A DNA stretch of 64,000 bases, taken from contig OY726562.1 in NCBI GenBank assembly GCA_963383645.1, positions 1,989,001 through 2,053,000 on the forward strand. The letters are read 5' to 3'. The translations under genes and the position numbers were made by a program. This DNA comes from Muscardinus avellanarius. Its lineage: Eukaryota; Chordata; Mammalia; Rodentia; Gliridae. Shown here one piece after another: positions 46,501 through 52,054 of this stretch. Each line of letters begins with the position of its first letter. The stretch's first letter is position 1. Below the pieces are notes generated by a model that saw only the letters and a list, made by a program, of their open reading frames with translations, was not told where the DNA came from and made no database searches.

Positions 46501-46955
46501 TCTAGGCATCAAACATGACCCAAGCATTGGTATCCAGGGACTAGACTTGTATGTGGTGCTGAGGAGGCCAGGTTTCAGCATCACAAACAAGAAGCACAGG
46601 ACGGGCTGCATTGGGGCCAAACAGAATCAGCAAAGAGGAGGCCATGCTCTGGTCCCAGCAGAGGTATGATGGGATCATCCTTCCCGGCAAATAATTTCCT
46701 GTTTCTATCTAAAAGGCCAATAAAATATGGTCAGTGCAAAAAAAGACTTTCATTAAGTTTTTATATGTAGAGTTAAACAGTTAAACTTTTCATAGGTGAT
46801 ATTCTGCCAACTTGATATAATTTGTTTTTTTCTCTCTCTAGCATATGTCTAGCTCTTACCAAGAGGCTAAATCTCTGCTGAAATCCTACCTGCAGCAGCA
46901 TGGCTACGGCTCCTGGATCGTGAAGTCTCCTTGTATAGAGCAGTTTAGTATGTGA
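21794..46955 (+). CDS. ADAD1: ADAD1 (TENR), adenosine deaminase domain-containing 1
   Basis: Testis nuclear RNA-binding protein required for spermatid development. It is related to ADAR editing enzymes but lacks deaminase activity. Predicted coding exons are 21794-21905, 21986-22165, 22895-23083, 26240-26407, 30036-30104, 31430-31555, 34083-34206, 36127-36297, 37585-37814, 40241-40478, 44072-44204 and 46842-46955, giving 617 codons plus TGA, all in phase. A dsRNA-binding domain spans about residues 137-207 ([19 protein letters not shown] ... [16 protein letters not shown]). A deaminase domain spans about 290-610. The ADAR His-Ala-Glu centre reads His-Gly-Val (residues 312-314), and the ADAR zinc Cys of SCSDK is Ser in SMSSSDK. 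The usual mammalian start ATG is CCC here (21994-21996). The start chosen is the upstream CpG-island ATG, which splices in frame through an 80-base intron. The alternative is an unspliced in-frame ATG at 21958. Confidence 0.93.
21986..22165 (+). CDS. ADAD1: ADAD1 exon 2, conserved N-terminus
   Basis: Encodes [32 protein letters not shown] and KVTPVTG. The family's start Met aligns with Pro (CCC, 21994-21996). The right end is certain (donor GTACGA, phase 1). The left acceptor GGTAG has no clear pyrimidine tract. Base composition is strongly GC-shifted. Confidence 0.8.
22421..22441 (+). promoter_or_regulatory. CRE-like and E-box motifs in ADAD1 intron 2
   Basis: TGACGTCG at 22421-22428 is one base off the CRE palindrome. 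CACGTG at 22436-22441 is a perfect E-box. They lie just downstream of the CpG island. Any CREM or bHLH role in spermatids is inference. Confidence 0.35.
22442..22894. other. ADAD1 intron, unique sequence
   Basis: I recognise no gene or repeat. Confidence 0.5.
22895..23083 (+). CDS. ADAD1: ADAD1 exon 3, start of dsRNA-binding domain
   Basis: Encodes [19 protein letters not shown] through [13 protein letters not shown]. The donor is AACAG|GCAAGT, a GC-AG intron. No nearby GT donor keeps the reading frame. Confidence 0.93.
23084..23672. other. ADAD1 GC-AG intron, first part
   Basis: Unique AT-rich sequence after the GC donor. I recognise no gene or repeat. Confidence 0.5.
23673..23848 (+). mobile_element. 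B1-dID-type SINE
   Basis: Forward copy GCCGGGCTGGTGGCGCACAC with a shortened head, ending CAATCCCCAGTACC. Confidence 0.84.
23898..24117 (+). mobile_element. B1-dID-type SINE
   Basis: Forward copy GGGCATGGTGGTGCACCC through GGGTTCCATTCCTACC and an AAATAAATAAATAAACAAAC tail. Confidence 0.86.
24118..26239. other. ADAD1 intron, mostly unassigned
   Basis: No SINE or L1 recognised over 2.1 kb. The reverse strand carries short coding-looking stretches (for example [19 protein letters not shown] at about 25560-25620), broken by stops. I could not identify a parent gene. Confidence 0.4.
26240..26407 (+). CDS. ADAD1: ADAD1 exon 4, dsRNA-binding domain core
   Basis: Encodes [40 protein letters not shown] and [15 protein letters not shown]. 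The [12 protein letters not shown] helix is the canonical C-terminal RNA-contacting helix of the domain. Confidence 0.95.
26733..26904 (-). mobile_element. B1-dID-type SINE, old
   Basis: Reverse copy with a degraded ID tail. GAAACAGGGTCTCACTAAG and the AACATACCTGGCT head end are clear. Confidence 0.75.
27008..27234 (+). mobile_element. B1-dID-type SINE
   Basis: Forward copy GCCGGGTGTGATGGCGCACG through GGGTTCCATCCCCAG and an (AAAT)n tail. A nearby direct repeat GTGACATAGCA occurs at about 26999 and 27234, a likely target-site duplication. Confidence 0.9.
27245..28150. other. ADAD1 intron, unique sequence
   Basis: AT-rich and without a recognised gene or repeat. Confidence 0.5.
28152..28325 (+). 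mobile_element. B1-dID-type SINE, diverged
   Basis: Forward copy with head GGCCTCAAGCTTGTAATC, internal A tract, and tail AGGTTCAGTCCCCAGTACC. Confidence 0.65.
28448..28651 (+). mobile_element. B1-dID-type SINE ending in (AC)n
   Basis: Forward copy GGCATGGTGGCACAGGCTTG. The ID tail ends CCTAGTGACACAC and turns directly into an AC repeat at 28616-28651. Confidence 0.85.
28652..29490. other. ADAD1 intron with possible L1 3' relic at 28990-29100
   Basis: The sequence AGCCATTTTAAATATACAG followed by AAGTACATTCACCTTGCTG resembles an old L1 3' end. The rest is unassigned. Confidence 0.4.
29503..29720 (+). mobile_element. B1-dID-type SINE with perfect target-site duplication
   Basis: Forward copy GCTGGGCATGGTGGCACATG to a 17-base A tail. 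It is flanked by TGTTCATGAGT at 29492-29502 and 29721-29731. Its tail is the GGTCTGGGAGTATAGCCCAG variant. Confidence 0.95.
29795..29836 (+). repeat. (AC)n microsatellite
   Basis: About 20 perfect CA units. Confidence 0.95.
30036..30104 (+). CDS. ADAD1: ADAD1 exon 5
   Basis: Short 69-base exon encoding the proline-rich linker [20 protein letters not shown] then VHY. Acceptor TTTTTACAG, donor GTAGGA. Confidence 0.92.
30429..30627 (+). mobile_element. B1-dID-type SINE
   Basis: Forward copy GCCAGGTGTGGTGGTGCACA through GGGTTCCATTCCCAATACCG and an A tail. Confidence 0.87.
30639..30687 (+). repeat. (GT)n between convergent SINEs
   Basis: About 24 GT units join the 3' end of a forward SINE (30429-30627) to the 3' end of a reverse SINE (30688-30876). 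Confidence 0.95.
30688..30876 (-). mobile_element. B1-dID-type SINE
   Basis: Reverse copy beginning GAACCCAAGGACATTCTACC and ending CACCATGCTTGGCTT. Confidence 0.83.
31091..31307 (+). mobile_element. B1-dID-type SINE ending in C-run and (AC)n
   Basis: Forward copy CACCTGGGCATGACGGCAT. The tail CCCAGTAACCCCCCCCC passes into CACACACA. Confidence 0.82.
31430..31555 (+). CDS. ADAD1: ADAD1 exon 6
   Basis: Encodes [36 protein letters not shown] and AFIIER, the entry to the deaminase domain. Acceptor TTTTTCTAG, donor GTAAGT. Confidence 0.93.
31783..31975 (-). mobile_element. B1-dID-type SINE
   Basis: Reverse copy GGTCCTGGGGACTGAACCC through CAGCACGCCTGGCTC. Confidence 0.84.
31985..32430 (-). mobile_element. 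Old L1 3' relic, antisense
   Basis: CACAATTACACCAATTTACA and TCCTCCCAACAGTGCCTTCT, with GTGGGATTGCTGGCTCGTATG upstream, match the conserved L1 ORF2-end region. The same motifs appear in the antisense L1 at 4650-4760. Confidence 0.6.
32437..32627 (+). mobile_element. B1-dID-type SINE, 5'-truncated
   Basis: Forward copy beginning within the head (CCCAGTACTTGGAAGGCTG) and ending CCATCCCCAGTACC with an A-rich tail. It is inserted in the L1 relic. Confidence 0.85.
32628..33769. other. ADAD1 intron, unassigned sequence
   Basis: Moderately GC-rich around 32700-33270. No exon of ADAD1 is expected here and I recognise no repeat. Confidence 0.5.
33770..33911 (-). mobile_element. B1-dID-type SINE, old and deleted
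   Basis: Reverse copy with GTTGGGGAGTGAATCCAGGG and CTCAGCCTGCCAAGTTCCAG. Internal parts are missing. It ends about 170 bases before ADAD1 exon 7. Confidence 0.65.
34083..34206 (+). CDS. ADAD1: ADAD1 exon 7, degenerate catalytic motif
   Basis: Encodes [40 protein letters not shown] and L. In active ADARs the HGV position is His-Ala-Glu, and the proton-shuttling Glu is Val here. Acceptor CTTACAG, donor GTAAGC. Confidence 0.95.
34207..34829. other. ADAD1 intron, unique sequence
   Basis: I recognise no gene or repeat. Confidence 0.5.
34830..35014 (-). mobile_element. B1-dID-type SINE
   Basis: Reverse copy GGGTACCGGGGATTGAACC through CACCACCATGTCCGCC. Confidence 0.84.
35196..35243 (-). mobile_element. 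B1-type SINE fragment
   Basis: Only the head end remains: CAGCCTCCCAAGTACTGAG to CACCAGGCCTGGCA. Confidence 0.6.
35396..35562 (+). mobile_element. B1-dID-type SINE
   Basis: Forward copy AGCCAGGTGGGCAGTACATG through GTGTGCAATCCTGAGTTC. A compound microsatellite follows. Confidence 0.78.
35576..35661 (+). repeat. (TC)n(AC)n compound microsatellite
   Basis: About 27 TC units switch to about 16 AC units at the 3' side of a SINE. Confidence 0.95.
35662..36126. other. ADAD1 intron, unique sequence
   Basis: I recognise no gene or repeat. Confidence 0.5.
36127..36297 (+). CDS. ADAD1: ADAD1 exon 8
   Basis: Encodes [37 protein letters not shown] and [13 protein letters not shown]. The Cys of SIFCTEP aligns with a zinc-ligand region of ADARs. 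Confidence 0.95.
36571..36750 (+). mobile_element. B1-dID-type SINE
   Basis: Forward copy AGCTGGGTATAGTGGTTGC through CAGTCCCCAGTACC. Confidence 0.8.
36751..37377. other. ADAD1 intron, unique sequence
   Basis: I recognise no gene or repeat. Confidence 0.5.
37378..37549 (-). mobile_element. B1-dID-type SINE
   Basis: Reverse copy GATACTGGGGATTGAACCC through CCCAAGTACTGAGATTAC. It is truncated at the head and ends 35 bases before ADAD1 exon 9. Confidence 0.82.
37585..37814 (+). CDS. ADAD1: ADAD1 exon 9
   Basis: Encodes [17 protein letters not shown] through [20 protein letters not shown] and [13 protein letters not shown]. The SMSSSDK segment replaces the ADAR SCSDK zinc-binding Cys with Ser. 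Confidence 0.95.
37815..40240. other. ADAD1 intron without recognised repeats
   Basis: 2.4 kb of AT-rich sequence in which I recognise no SINE, L1 or gene, unusual for this window. Confidence 0.5.
40241..40478 (+). CDS. ADAD1: ADAD1 exon 10
   Basis: Encodes [38 protein letters not shown] and [15 protein letters not shown]. Acceptor GCTTCCAG, donor GTGAGA. Confidence 0.95.
40842..41028 (-). mobile_element. B1-dID-type SINE
   Basis: Reverse copy GGGGTACTGGGGATGAAACTG through CACCGCACCCAGCTC. Confidence 0.85.
41081..41296 (-). mobile_element. B1-dID-type SINE
   Basis: Reverse copy with an 18-base T tract, ATTGAGGATTGAACCCAGGG, and head end CACCATACCCAGCT. Confidence 0.86.
42397..42607 (-). 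mobile_element. B1-dID-type SINE in L1, with 15-base target-site duplication
   Basis: Reverse copy bounded by CTTGTTCTTGATTTT at 42382-42396 and 42608-42622, a perfect duplication of the host L1 sequence. Confidence 0.95.
42741..43087 (-). mobile_element. Nested 5'-truncated L1 3' end
   Basis: About 347 bases of L1 3' end inserted into the older L1 and flanked by TGCAGTATTTTTTT at 42727-42740 and 43088-43101. It matches 4070-4410, including the polypyrimidine block at 42936-42963. Confidence 0.93.
43524..43562 (+). repeat. Long T homopolymer
   Basis: A run of about 39 T lies where the paralogous L1 at 6768 has only GCTTTTCTTTGATGG. This is homopolymer expansion rather than insertion. Confidence 0.9.
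43727..43905 (+). mobile_element. B1-dID-type SINE, 5'-truncated
   Basis: Forward copy starting CCCGTAATCCTGGTACTAG and ending AATTCCCAGTACAAC. It lies at the end of the L1 fragment. Confidence 0.78.
44072..44204 (+). CDS. ADAD1: ADAD1 exon 11
   Basis: Encodes [37 protein letters not shown] and STYHAAK. It ends on a codon boundary, with donor GTAAGG. Confidence 0.95.
44335..44622 (-). mobile_element. Two merged B1-dID-type SINEs
   Basis: Reverse orientation. A first degraded copy (44335-44480) and a second (44485-44622) share the GAAAC(A/T)GGGTCTC(G/A)CTA block. Confidence 0.7.
44623..44940. other. ADAD1 last intron, unassigned segment
   Basis: Moderately GC-rich sequence with open frames on both strands. 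I recognise no parent gene. Confidence 0.4.
44945..45330 (+). mobile_element. Old L1 ORF2 relic, sense
   Basis: AAACAACTCTTATACTCAAC, then AAAAAGGTAAAGACT, then ATGAGAAATCAAATCACAG follow the order of the L1 ORF2 3' region. It is highly diverged. Confidence 0.55.
45331..45719. other. ADAD1 last intron, unassigned sequence
   Basis: I recognise no gene or clear repeat. Confidence 0.4.
45720..45937 (-). mobile_element. B1-dID-type SINE
   Basis: Reverse copy GGTGGTACTGGGGGTGGAAC through CACCACGCCTGGCG, of the GGTCTTGGAGTATAGCTCAG tail type. Confidence 0.88.
46149..46739 (+). pseudogene. RPL11: RPL11 processed pseudogene
   Basis: Intronless retrocopy of ribosomal protein uL5 (RPL11). The start-like ATG at 46183 is followed by [13 protein letters not shown] codons. 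[20 protein letters not shown] and [20 protein letters not shown] are clear in one frame. A frameshift near 46450 then shifts to the frame encoding [20 protein letters not shown] and [10 protein letters not shown], and a TAA follows at 46692-46694. A 3' UTR with AATAAA (about 46729) and a short A tail are present. It is flanked by AAAAAGACTTTGATT (46134-46148) and AAAAAGACTTTCATT (46740-46754). It is non-functional and lies in the last ADAD1 intron on the same strand. Confidence 0.95.
46842..46955 (+). CDS. ADAD1: ADAD1 terminal coding exon
   Basis: Encodes [37 protein letters not shown] and a TGA at 46953-46955. The acceptor TCTCTCTCTAG lies about 87 bases after the RPL11 retrocopy's 3' target-site duplication. 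Confidence 0.95.
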   Translation, partial: HMSSSYQEAKSLLKSYLQQHGYGSWIVKSPCIEQFSM

Positions 46956-47640
46956 ACTAGATAACCCATTGTCACATTAAAAACCTTTTATTTTTTGGCG
47001 TGTTTTGACTGGTAAAAATAATTTGGGTTTTACACTTTCAAAATCAGAGTCTTGAAATAGTAGTGTCCAGATATTGCTTAAGAATTTATAAATACTCATG
47101 TAAACTTACATTGTAAACATTATGGGTTTTTTTTACCCTTTTTATAAGAATTACTTGATTCAATATGTAGACATTTTGCATTTATGTTTTCAGATGTAAG
47201 GCCATTACCCTTTTTGTAGTTTAAAAGAGGATATTCTGAGATTTTACTTTAGATCTACACATACAGCTGTAGTATTCAACATCTTCTCCTGGTATCTCAA
47301 GTTGTTGTGCTTTTTTAATGGGAGCCACAAATAAAAATCCTATTTATTAATCCAACAGGCATTTCAGCACTTGGTATTTGCCAGGCCCCATGCTAGATGA
47401 TAGTAAAAGTCAGTAACTAAAATATCTCTCAGATCAAAGGAGCCCATAAATAGCAACTGCACATATAATCACAGGAAAATGTTAAGTTAGGAAATAGCTT
47501 GACACTTAATGATTAATAGAGGATTTTCCTATATCTTTGAGATTGTCCGTTTTCAAGTATACTGTAAAATCTTTATGCTAATACTTTATAATTCAGATTA
47601 CCAAATTTTCTAGTTTATAAGTAAATAAAGGCCTGATTAG
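46956..47640 (+). other. ADAD1: ADAD1 3' UTR region
   Basis: Two candidate polyadenylation signals AATAAA are visible, at 47330-47335 and 47624-47629. Which one is used cannot be decided from sequence alone. Confidence 0.5.
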
Positions 47641-47908
47641 CTTAATTTTGTTCATATAGCAAGTAGAGGAAAAGGGCAAGTTTAACTACTGAGGAGTCAG
47701 GTCTACGGCTGGGCGAGGGTGTGTGGCTGCCTGTAGCGAGGCTCCTCGGCTGTTCCTGCCCTTTCCCCAGGCTGGGTTGGGCCCGACTGATCCTCACAGG
47801 CTGCTCCTCTTCGCTTGATTGGCCTTCCACGCAGACTACTGTAATCTCTTATAATGTTGGTGGTGGTTGCTTTGCTGTGTTGTCTATTCTAAAAGCATGG
47901 TGGGGTTT
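47641..47908. other. Intergenic sequence downstream of ADAD1
   Basis: I recognise no gene or repeat. Confidence 0.5.
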
Positions 47909-48127
47909 GCTTTTTTTATTTTTTTGGTACTAGGGATTAAACCCAGGAGCATTCTACTTCTGAGCTATACCCGTACAATCCTACTTTATTTTTTAAATAT
48001 TTGGAAACAAGGTCTCGCTAAATTGCAGAGGGCCTCACTAAGTTGCTGAGGCTGGCTGTGAACCTGTGATCCTCCTGTCTCAGCCTTTTAAGTACTGGGA
48101 TTACAAGTGTATGCCACCACACCCGGC
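47909..48127 (-). mobile_element. B1-dID-type SINE
   Basis: Reverse copy GGTACTAGGGATTAAACCC through CACCACACCCGGCTC. Confidence 0.88.
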
Positions 48128-48539
48128 TCAGGTTTGCTCTTCTAAAAGTATGGTAGGATGTTTGTTTTTCCAATAAATACAGTAAATTATTTTTCACAAA
48201 GAAAAATAAAAGTATAGTAGAGACGAACACTGAAGTCATTCTGGAAAGACACTGGTCAACCTTTCAGTCATCTAGACTTTGCTTTTTAATACTGGATTGA
48301 ACCATGTGAAGTTCACATCTTTTATAGATTAAAATGGATAAAATGTGGGCAGTTTCATATGTTTCACCATAAATATAATAAATTTCATTTCAGTTCATGT
48401 GTTTATTGCATATTTCTCCAACTAGTATTTTCTTGTCAAATAAATCAGCCTCTTTATTAAGCTGTTTCCTTTCATAGCGAACATTATTTGTTATTTTTTT
48501 CTCCTTGATAGTAAATTTGTCTTTGAAAATACAGTATTT
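48128..48539. other. Intergenic, unique AT-rich sequence
   Basis: I recognise no gene or repeat. Confidence 0.5.
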
Positions 48540-48738
48540 CAGCCTGGCATGATGGTGCATATCTGTAATCCCAATATTTAGGAGGCTGAGACAGGAGAAT
48601 TACAGGTTCAAGGACATCCTCAGCAATATGGAGAAATTCAGGAAAATAGTAAGATTCTGTTTTAAAATAAAAAATAAAGTAGGACAAAGTATACCTCAGA
48701 GGTAGATTGCCTCTGGGTTCAGTCCTCAGAACTACAAA
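48540..48738 (+). mobile_element. B1-dID-type SINE
   Basis: Forward copy AGCCTGGCATGATGGTGCAT through GGGTTCAGTCCTCAGAAC. Confidence 0.83.
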
Positions 48739-48763
48739 ACAACTAAGTATTGGACCTATATTT

Positions 48764-48765
<2 letters not shown>

Positions 48766-48809
<44 letters not shown>

Positions 48810-48822
48810 GTGTATGTATGTA
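48766..48822 (+). repeat. (TG)n/(TATG)n between convergent SINEs
   Basis: A TG run passes into TATG units, joining a forward SINE (48540-48738) to a reverse SINE (48823-49040). Confidence 0.95.
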
Positions 48823-49040
48823 TTGGGGATTGAGCCCAGGGATAGTTTTTGTATTGGGGACCAAGCCCAGGGGTAGTTCTGCCTCTCAGCTATAGCCCCT
48901 GCCCTCTTTATGTTTTTATCTTGAGACATCATATCAGTAGGTTGCTCAAAGTCTTGCTAAGTTGCTGAGGCTTTCCATGAACCTGTGATCCTCCTATCTT
49001 GGCCTCCCAAGTGCTAGGATTATGGGCTTGTGCTCATAGC
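48823..49040 (-). mobile_element. B1-dID-type SINE with duplicated tail
   Basis: Reverse copy in which the ID tail end appears twice: ATTGGGGATTGAGCCCAGGG and ATTGGGGACCAAGCCCAGGG. Confidence 0.78.
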
Positions 49041-49446
49041 ACAGACTTTAAGCCCTCTCAGCTTTGAGGCTCTGCTCTCAGGCAAGCAGATAAAAATGGT
49101 CAGCTTTCTTCCCTCATGTGGAACTTGAGATACAGACAGGAGACCCTAGTGGGGTGACGGAGGGGCCTCGGGAGGGAGGCGGGTGTCATGGACAGGATGT
49201 ACCAGCACGTTTGTATTGCACGGGGTGGGGAAGCTCAGCGAGTGCCGTGCGTCTGTGGCTCCGAGCCTTGCCATGCGTGATTACTAATGCACCAGCTGGA
49301 AAAGACGTTAGAGAACGTGATGAAGGAAATGTCAGAGGCAGGAGGTAGGTGTACATCCAGCAGGTGTTCTCCGCTTGGTAGTCAGAAGAGACACGTTGGA
49401 GACTTGTAGGTGGGAAAGTGGCCTACCTTAAAATAGCACCCTGGGC
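49041..49446. other. Intergenic, unassigned sequence
   Basis: I recognise no gene or repeat. Confidence 0.5.
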
Positions 49447-49643
49447 AGCCAAGCGTGGCGGTGCATGTTTGTGATCTCAGTACTTGGAGGCTGATACAGG
49501 AGGATCGCAGGTTTGAAGCTAGCCTCAGCAGCTCAGTGAGGCTTTCAGCAACTTAGACCCTGTTTCCAAATATAAAATTGGTCTGGGGTGTATCCTGGAG
49601 GTAGAAGGTCCCTGGGTTCGATCCCCAGTATCCCCCAAATAAA
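49447..49643 (+). mobile_element. B1-dID-type SINE
   Basis: Forward copy GCCAAGCGTGGCGGTGCATG through TCGATCCCCAGTATCC, with the GGTCTGGGGTGTATCC tail type. Confidence 0.85.
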
Positions 49644-49950
49644 AGACCATCCTGCCACATTTTCTTTTTGTGCTTATTATGCAAATTTTTAAATGTAGAA
49701 AAGGAGAGAATAGCAAATGATTTCCCACGTACCCATCACTCAGCTTCAACCAGCATTAAAACGTGAGTACTCATTTCATTATACCTCCCCAGACTGGATT
49801 GTCAGAGCAAATGCCAGACATGTTCTTTCATCTGAAACAGACTTTGTCATTCTAGCTGCCTTTTCAACAAATGGTGCTGGGAAAACTGGATATGCACATG
49901 TAGAGAAATAAAATTAGACCCCATCTCTCTCCCTGCACAAAAGATGGGCC

Positions 49951-49956
49951 AATGAC
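49951..49956 (+). repeat. LTR target-site duplication, left
   Basis: AATGAC, repeated exactly at 50452-50457. Six bases is the ERVK/IAP-class length. Confidence 0.85.
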
Positions 49957-50451
49957 TGTGGGGAGCCATTAAGGTTTTCCCCTAAAACAATACTTCTGTG
50001 CCCAGAGTCAATAAGGTTTGGGGTCATGGAAAGTTCAAAGTAAAAGGCCTGAGAGAAGCTCAGGTGGTGACGGCCCAAGGCGTTGACTGACCTGGAGCTG
50101 TATAAATAGGACGAGAGATCGACCCGGGATCGCCAGTAGAGAGATCGACCCGGGATCGCCAGTAGAGAGATCGACCCGGGATCGCCAGTAGAGAGATCGA
50201 CCCGGGATCGCCAGTAGAGAGATCGACCCGGGATCGCCAGTAGAGAGATCGACCCGGGATCGCCAGTAGAGAGATCGACCCGGGATCGCCAGTAGAGAGA
50301 TCGACCCGGGATCGCCAGTAGAGAGATCGACCCGGGAGAGGACTGGTGATCCTTCCATGCTTGAATTAAAATTCTTTGAATTCATAGAATTGAATTCTTT
50401 CATCCTCACTCCTCTCTTCGGAACCTGTACTTTTGCTGGCTGGCTCAGGCA
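49957..50451 (+). mobile_element. Solo ERVK/IAP-like LTR
   Basis: Begins TGTGGGGAGCC and ends GGCTCAGGCA, the TG...CA ends of an LTR, between 6-base direct repeats. A TATA box TATAAATA lies at 50101-50108 and an ATTAAA signal at 50365-50370. The start resembles rodent IAP-like LTRs. No internal viral genes are present, so it is a recombination-derived solo LTR. A 26-bp minisatellite fills the region just after the TATA box. The family name is inferred from end sequence and duplication length. Confidence 0.85.
50113..50338 (+). repeat. 26-bp minisatellite inside the LTR
   Basis: Eight nearly perfect units plus a partial ninth share GATCGACCCGGGATCGCCAG. Unit starts fall every 26 bases from 50115 to 50323. 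It begins 5 bases after the LTR TATA box, where transcription would start. Confidence 0.97.
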
Positions 50452-50457
50452 AATGAC
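50452..50457 (+). repeat. LTR target-site duplication, right
   Basis: AATGAC, identical to 49951-49956. L1 relic sequence resumes immediately after. Confidence 0.85.
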
Positions 50458-50764
50458 CTAGAAATTAGAACAGAAACTTTGCAGTTACCAGAAGAACAAA
50501 TAGAACCAACTCACCAGTATGTACCCACAGGCAGAAGCTTTCTCAGTAAAACCTCTAAATCTCAGGAAATCAAACCAAGTATCAATAAATGGGATGACAT
50601 TCAATTAAAAAGCTGCACAGAACAGGAAACAAAAGCACAATAAAGAGTACACACAATGGGAGAAAATCCTTTCCACTTACTCCTCTGTTAGAGAACTAAT
50701 ATCCAGTATATATAATGAACTTAAAACCTTAACACCAAAAAAGAAAAAAAACAATAATGGGCAA

Positions 50765-50935
50765 TTAGGAAGATCACAGTTTGTGGCCGGACTCAGCTAA
50801 TTAGGCCCTTTGCAACTCAGTGAAACCCTGTTTTTAAAAAAAAGAATAAAAAGTAGGGATAGAGGTATAGCTCGAAGGTAGAATGCCCCTGGGTTCCATC
50901 ACCAGTACCACAAAAAAAAAAAAAAAAAAAAGTGG
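50765..50935 (+). mobile_element. B1-dID-type SINE, 5'-truncated
   Basis: Forward copy beginning AGGAAGATCACAGTTTGTGG and ending CCATCACCAGTACCAC with a 20-base A tail. Confidence 0.85.
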
Positions 50936-51518
50936 TTGAGCCACTTCGCCCCTGGAGCAAGGGTCCAAGATCTGTGAAGTGGCTGGAAATGGGTCATGAA
51001 TGCCAGCTCTAACAACTCGCATCTCTGCCTAGCAGTATAAGAATCTTTTTTCCACTTTTTAGGAGTTTTATAATCAGTCTGCGTTATAGGTTTTTCAAGC
51101 CAAAATGATATTTATTAGCACTCTTCCCTGTTGAATACTGTGGTGACTCCTTCACGTTGTTTTAGACTGGGTGTTGCTCCCTGGCTCTCCTCGACACTTC
51201 AGGAACCTATTATTCTCAATGAAGCCAGGGAAACAGTCCATTGTGTGATGGTTAGCTGCTGTCATTTTGGACCTCAGGAGGAAAGCCACCACGGATTCCA
51301 GTGGAGGCCGGTGTCCCCATCCCAATGCACGTATCATTATTCTTCAGGTAGAATTAGAAGATCCAACCCAGAGATCTATCCCAACACTGTCCTCTCCCCA
51401 GGCCTTTAGACTTGCTCTCCCACAGGAAGCTCTGGGTTTCAGCACCAGTAGAGAGGCCACTGTGGAGTCCAGGCCTTTGCTCCAACAGCTATTAATGCTC
51501 AAGTGTATTCTTTTAATT
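50936..51518. other. Intergenic, unassigned sequence
   Basis: I recognise no gene or repeat. Confidence 0.5.
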
Positions 51519-52054
51519 TTTTTTCTTTTGGTGAACTGGGGATTGAACTCATGAGTTATATCTGAGCCCTATTTTATTTTTTATTTTGAAATAGGATCTT
51601 ACTAAGTTGCATAGAGCCTCACCAAGTTTCTGTAGCTGGCCTCCAATCCTCATGTCTCAGCCTCCCGAGTGCTGGGATTACACGTGTGCACCACCACACT
51701 CGATTATATGTGTTTTGTTTTGTTTGTTTGTTTGTTTGCAGTACTGGGGATGGAACCCAGAGTCATGCTACCTCCAAGCTATACCTCCAGCCCTAATTTT
51801 TATTCTTTATTTTGAAACGGGGTCTCACTGAGTTGCGAAGGGCCTCACTAAGTAGCTGAGGCTGTCTGCGAACCTGGATCCTCTTGTCTCAGCCTCTTGA
51901 ATGCTGGGATGACAAGCGTGCGCCACCATGCCCGGCTCTTACCAATTTTTATTTTTTGTCTTTGAAATAGAGTCTCGCTGGTTTGCTGAGTCTTGCAACT
52001 TGCTGAGGCTGTCCTCCAACCTGTAGTCCTTTGGCTCAGCCTCCCAAGTACTGA
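51519..52054 (-). mobile_element. Cluster of three reverse B1-dID-type SINEs
   Basis: Two full copies (51519-51705 and about 51740-51938) and a tail-less third (51945-52054) lie head to tail in the same orientation. A TTTG repeat at 51716-51738 sits between the first two. Confidence 0.85.

Larger units (their letters stand above)
49835..50760 (+). mobile_element. L1 ORF2 relic, sense, split by a solo LTR
   Basis: The left part contains CAACAAATGGTGCTGGGAAA (ORF2 near the Cys-rich end). The right part (50458-50760) contains CAATGGGAGAAAATCCTTTC and CTAATATCCAGTATATATAA. Together they follow L1 ORF2 order across the 495-base LTR insertion. Confidence 0.8.

Noticed and set aside
50113..50338. 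CRISPR-like direct repeat array
   Set aside because: Units are contiguous with no spacers and lie in a vertebrate LTR. This is a minisatellite.
50035..50409. 124-codon reverse-strand open frame
   Set aside because: It is an artefact of the 26-base minisatellite. Three units equal 78 bases, so the translation repeats every 26 residues.
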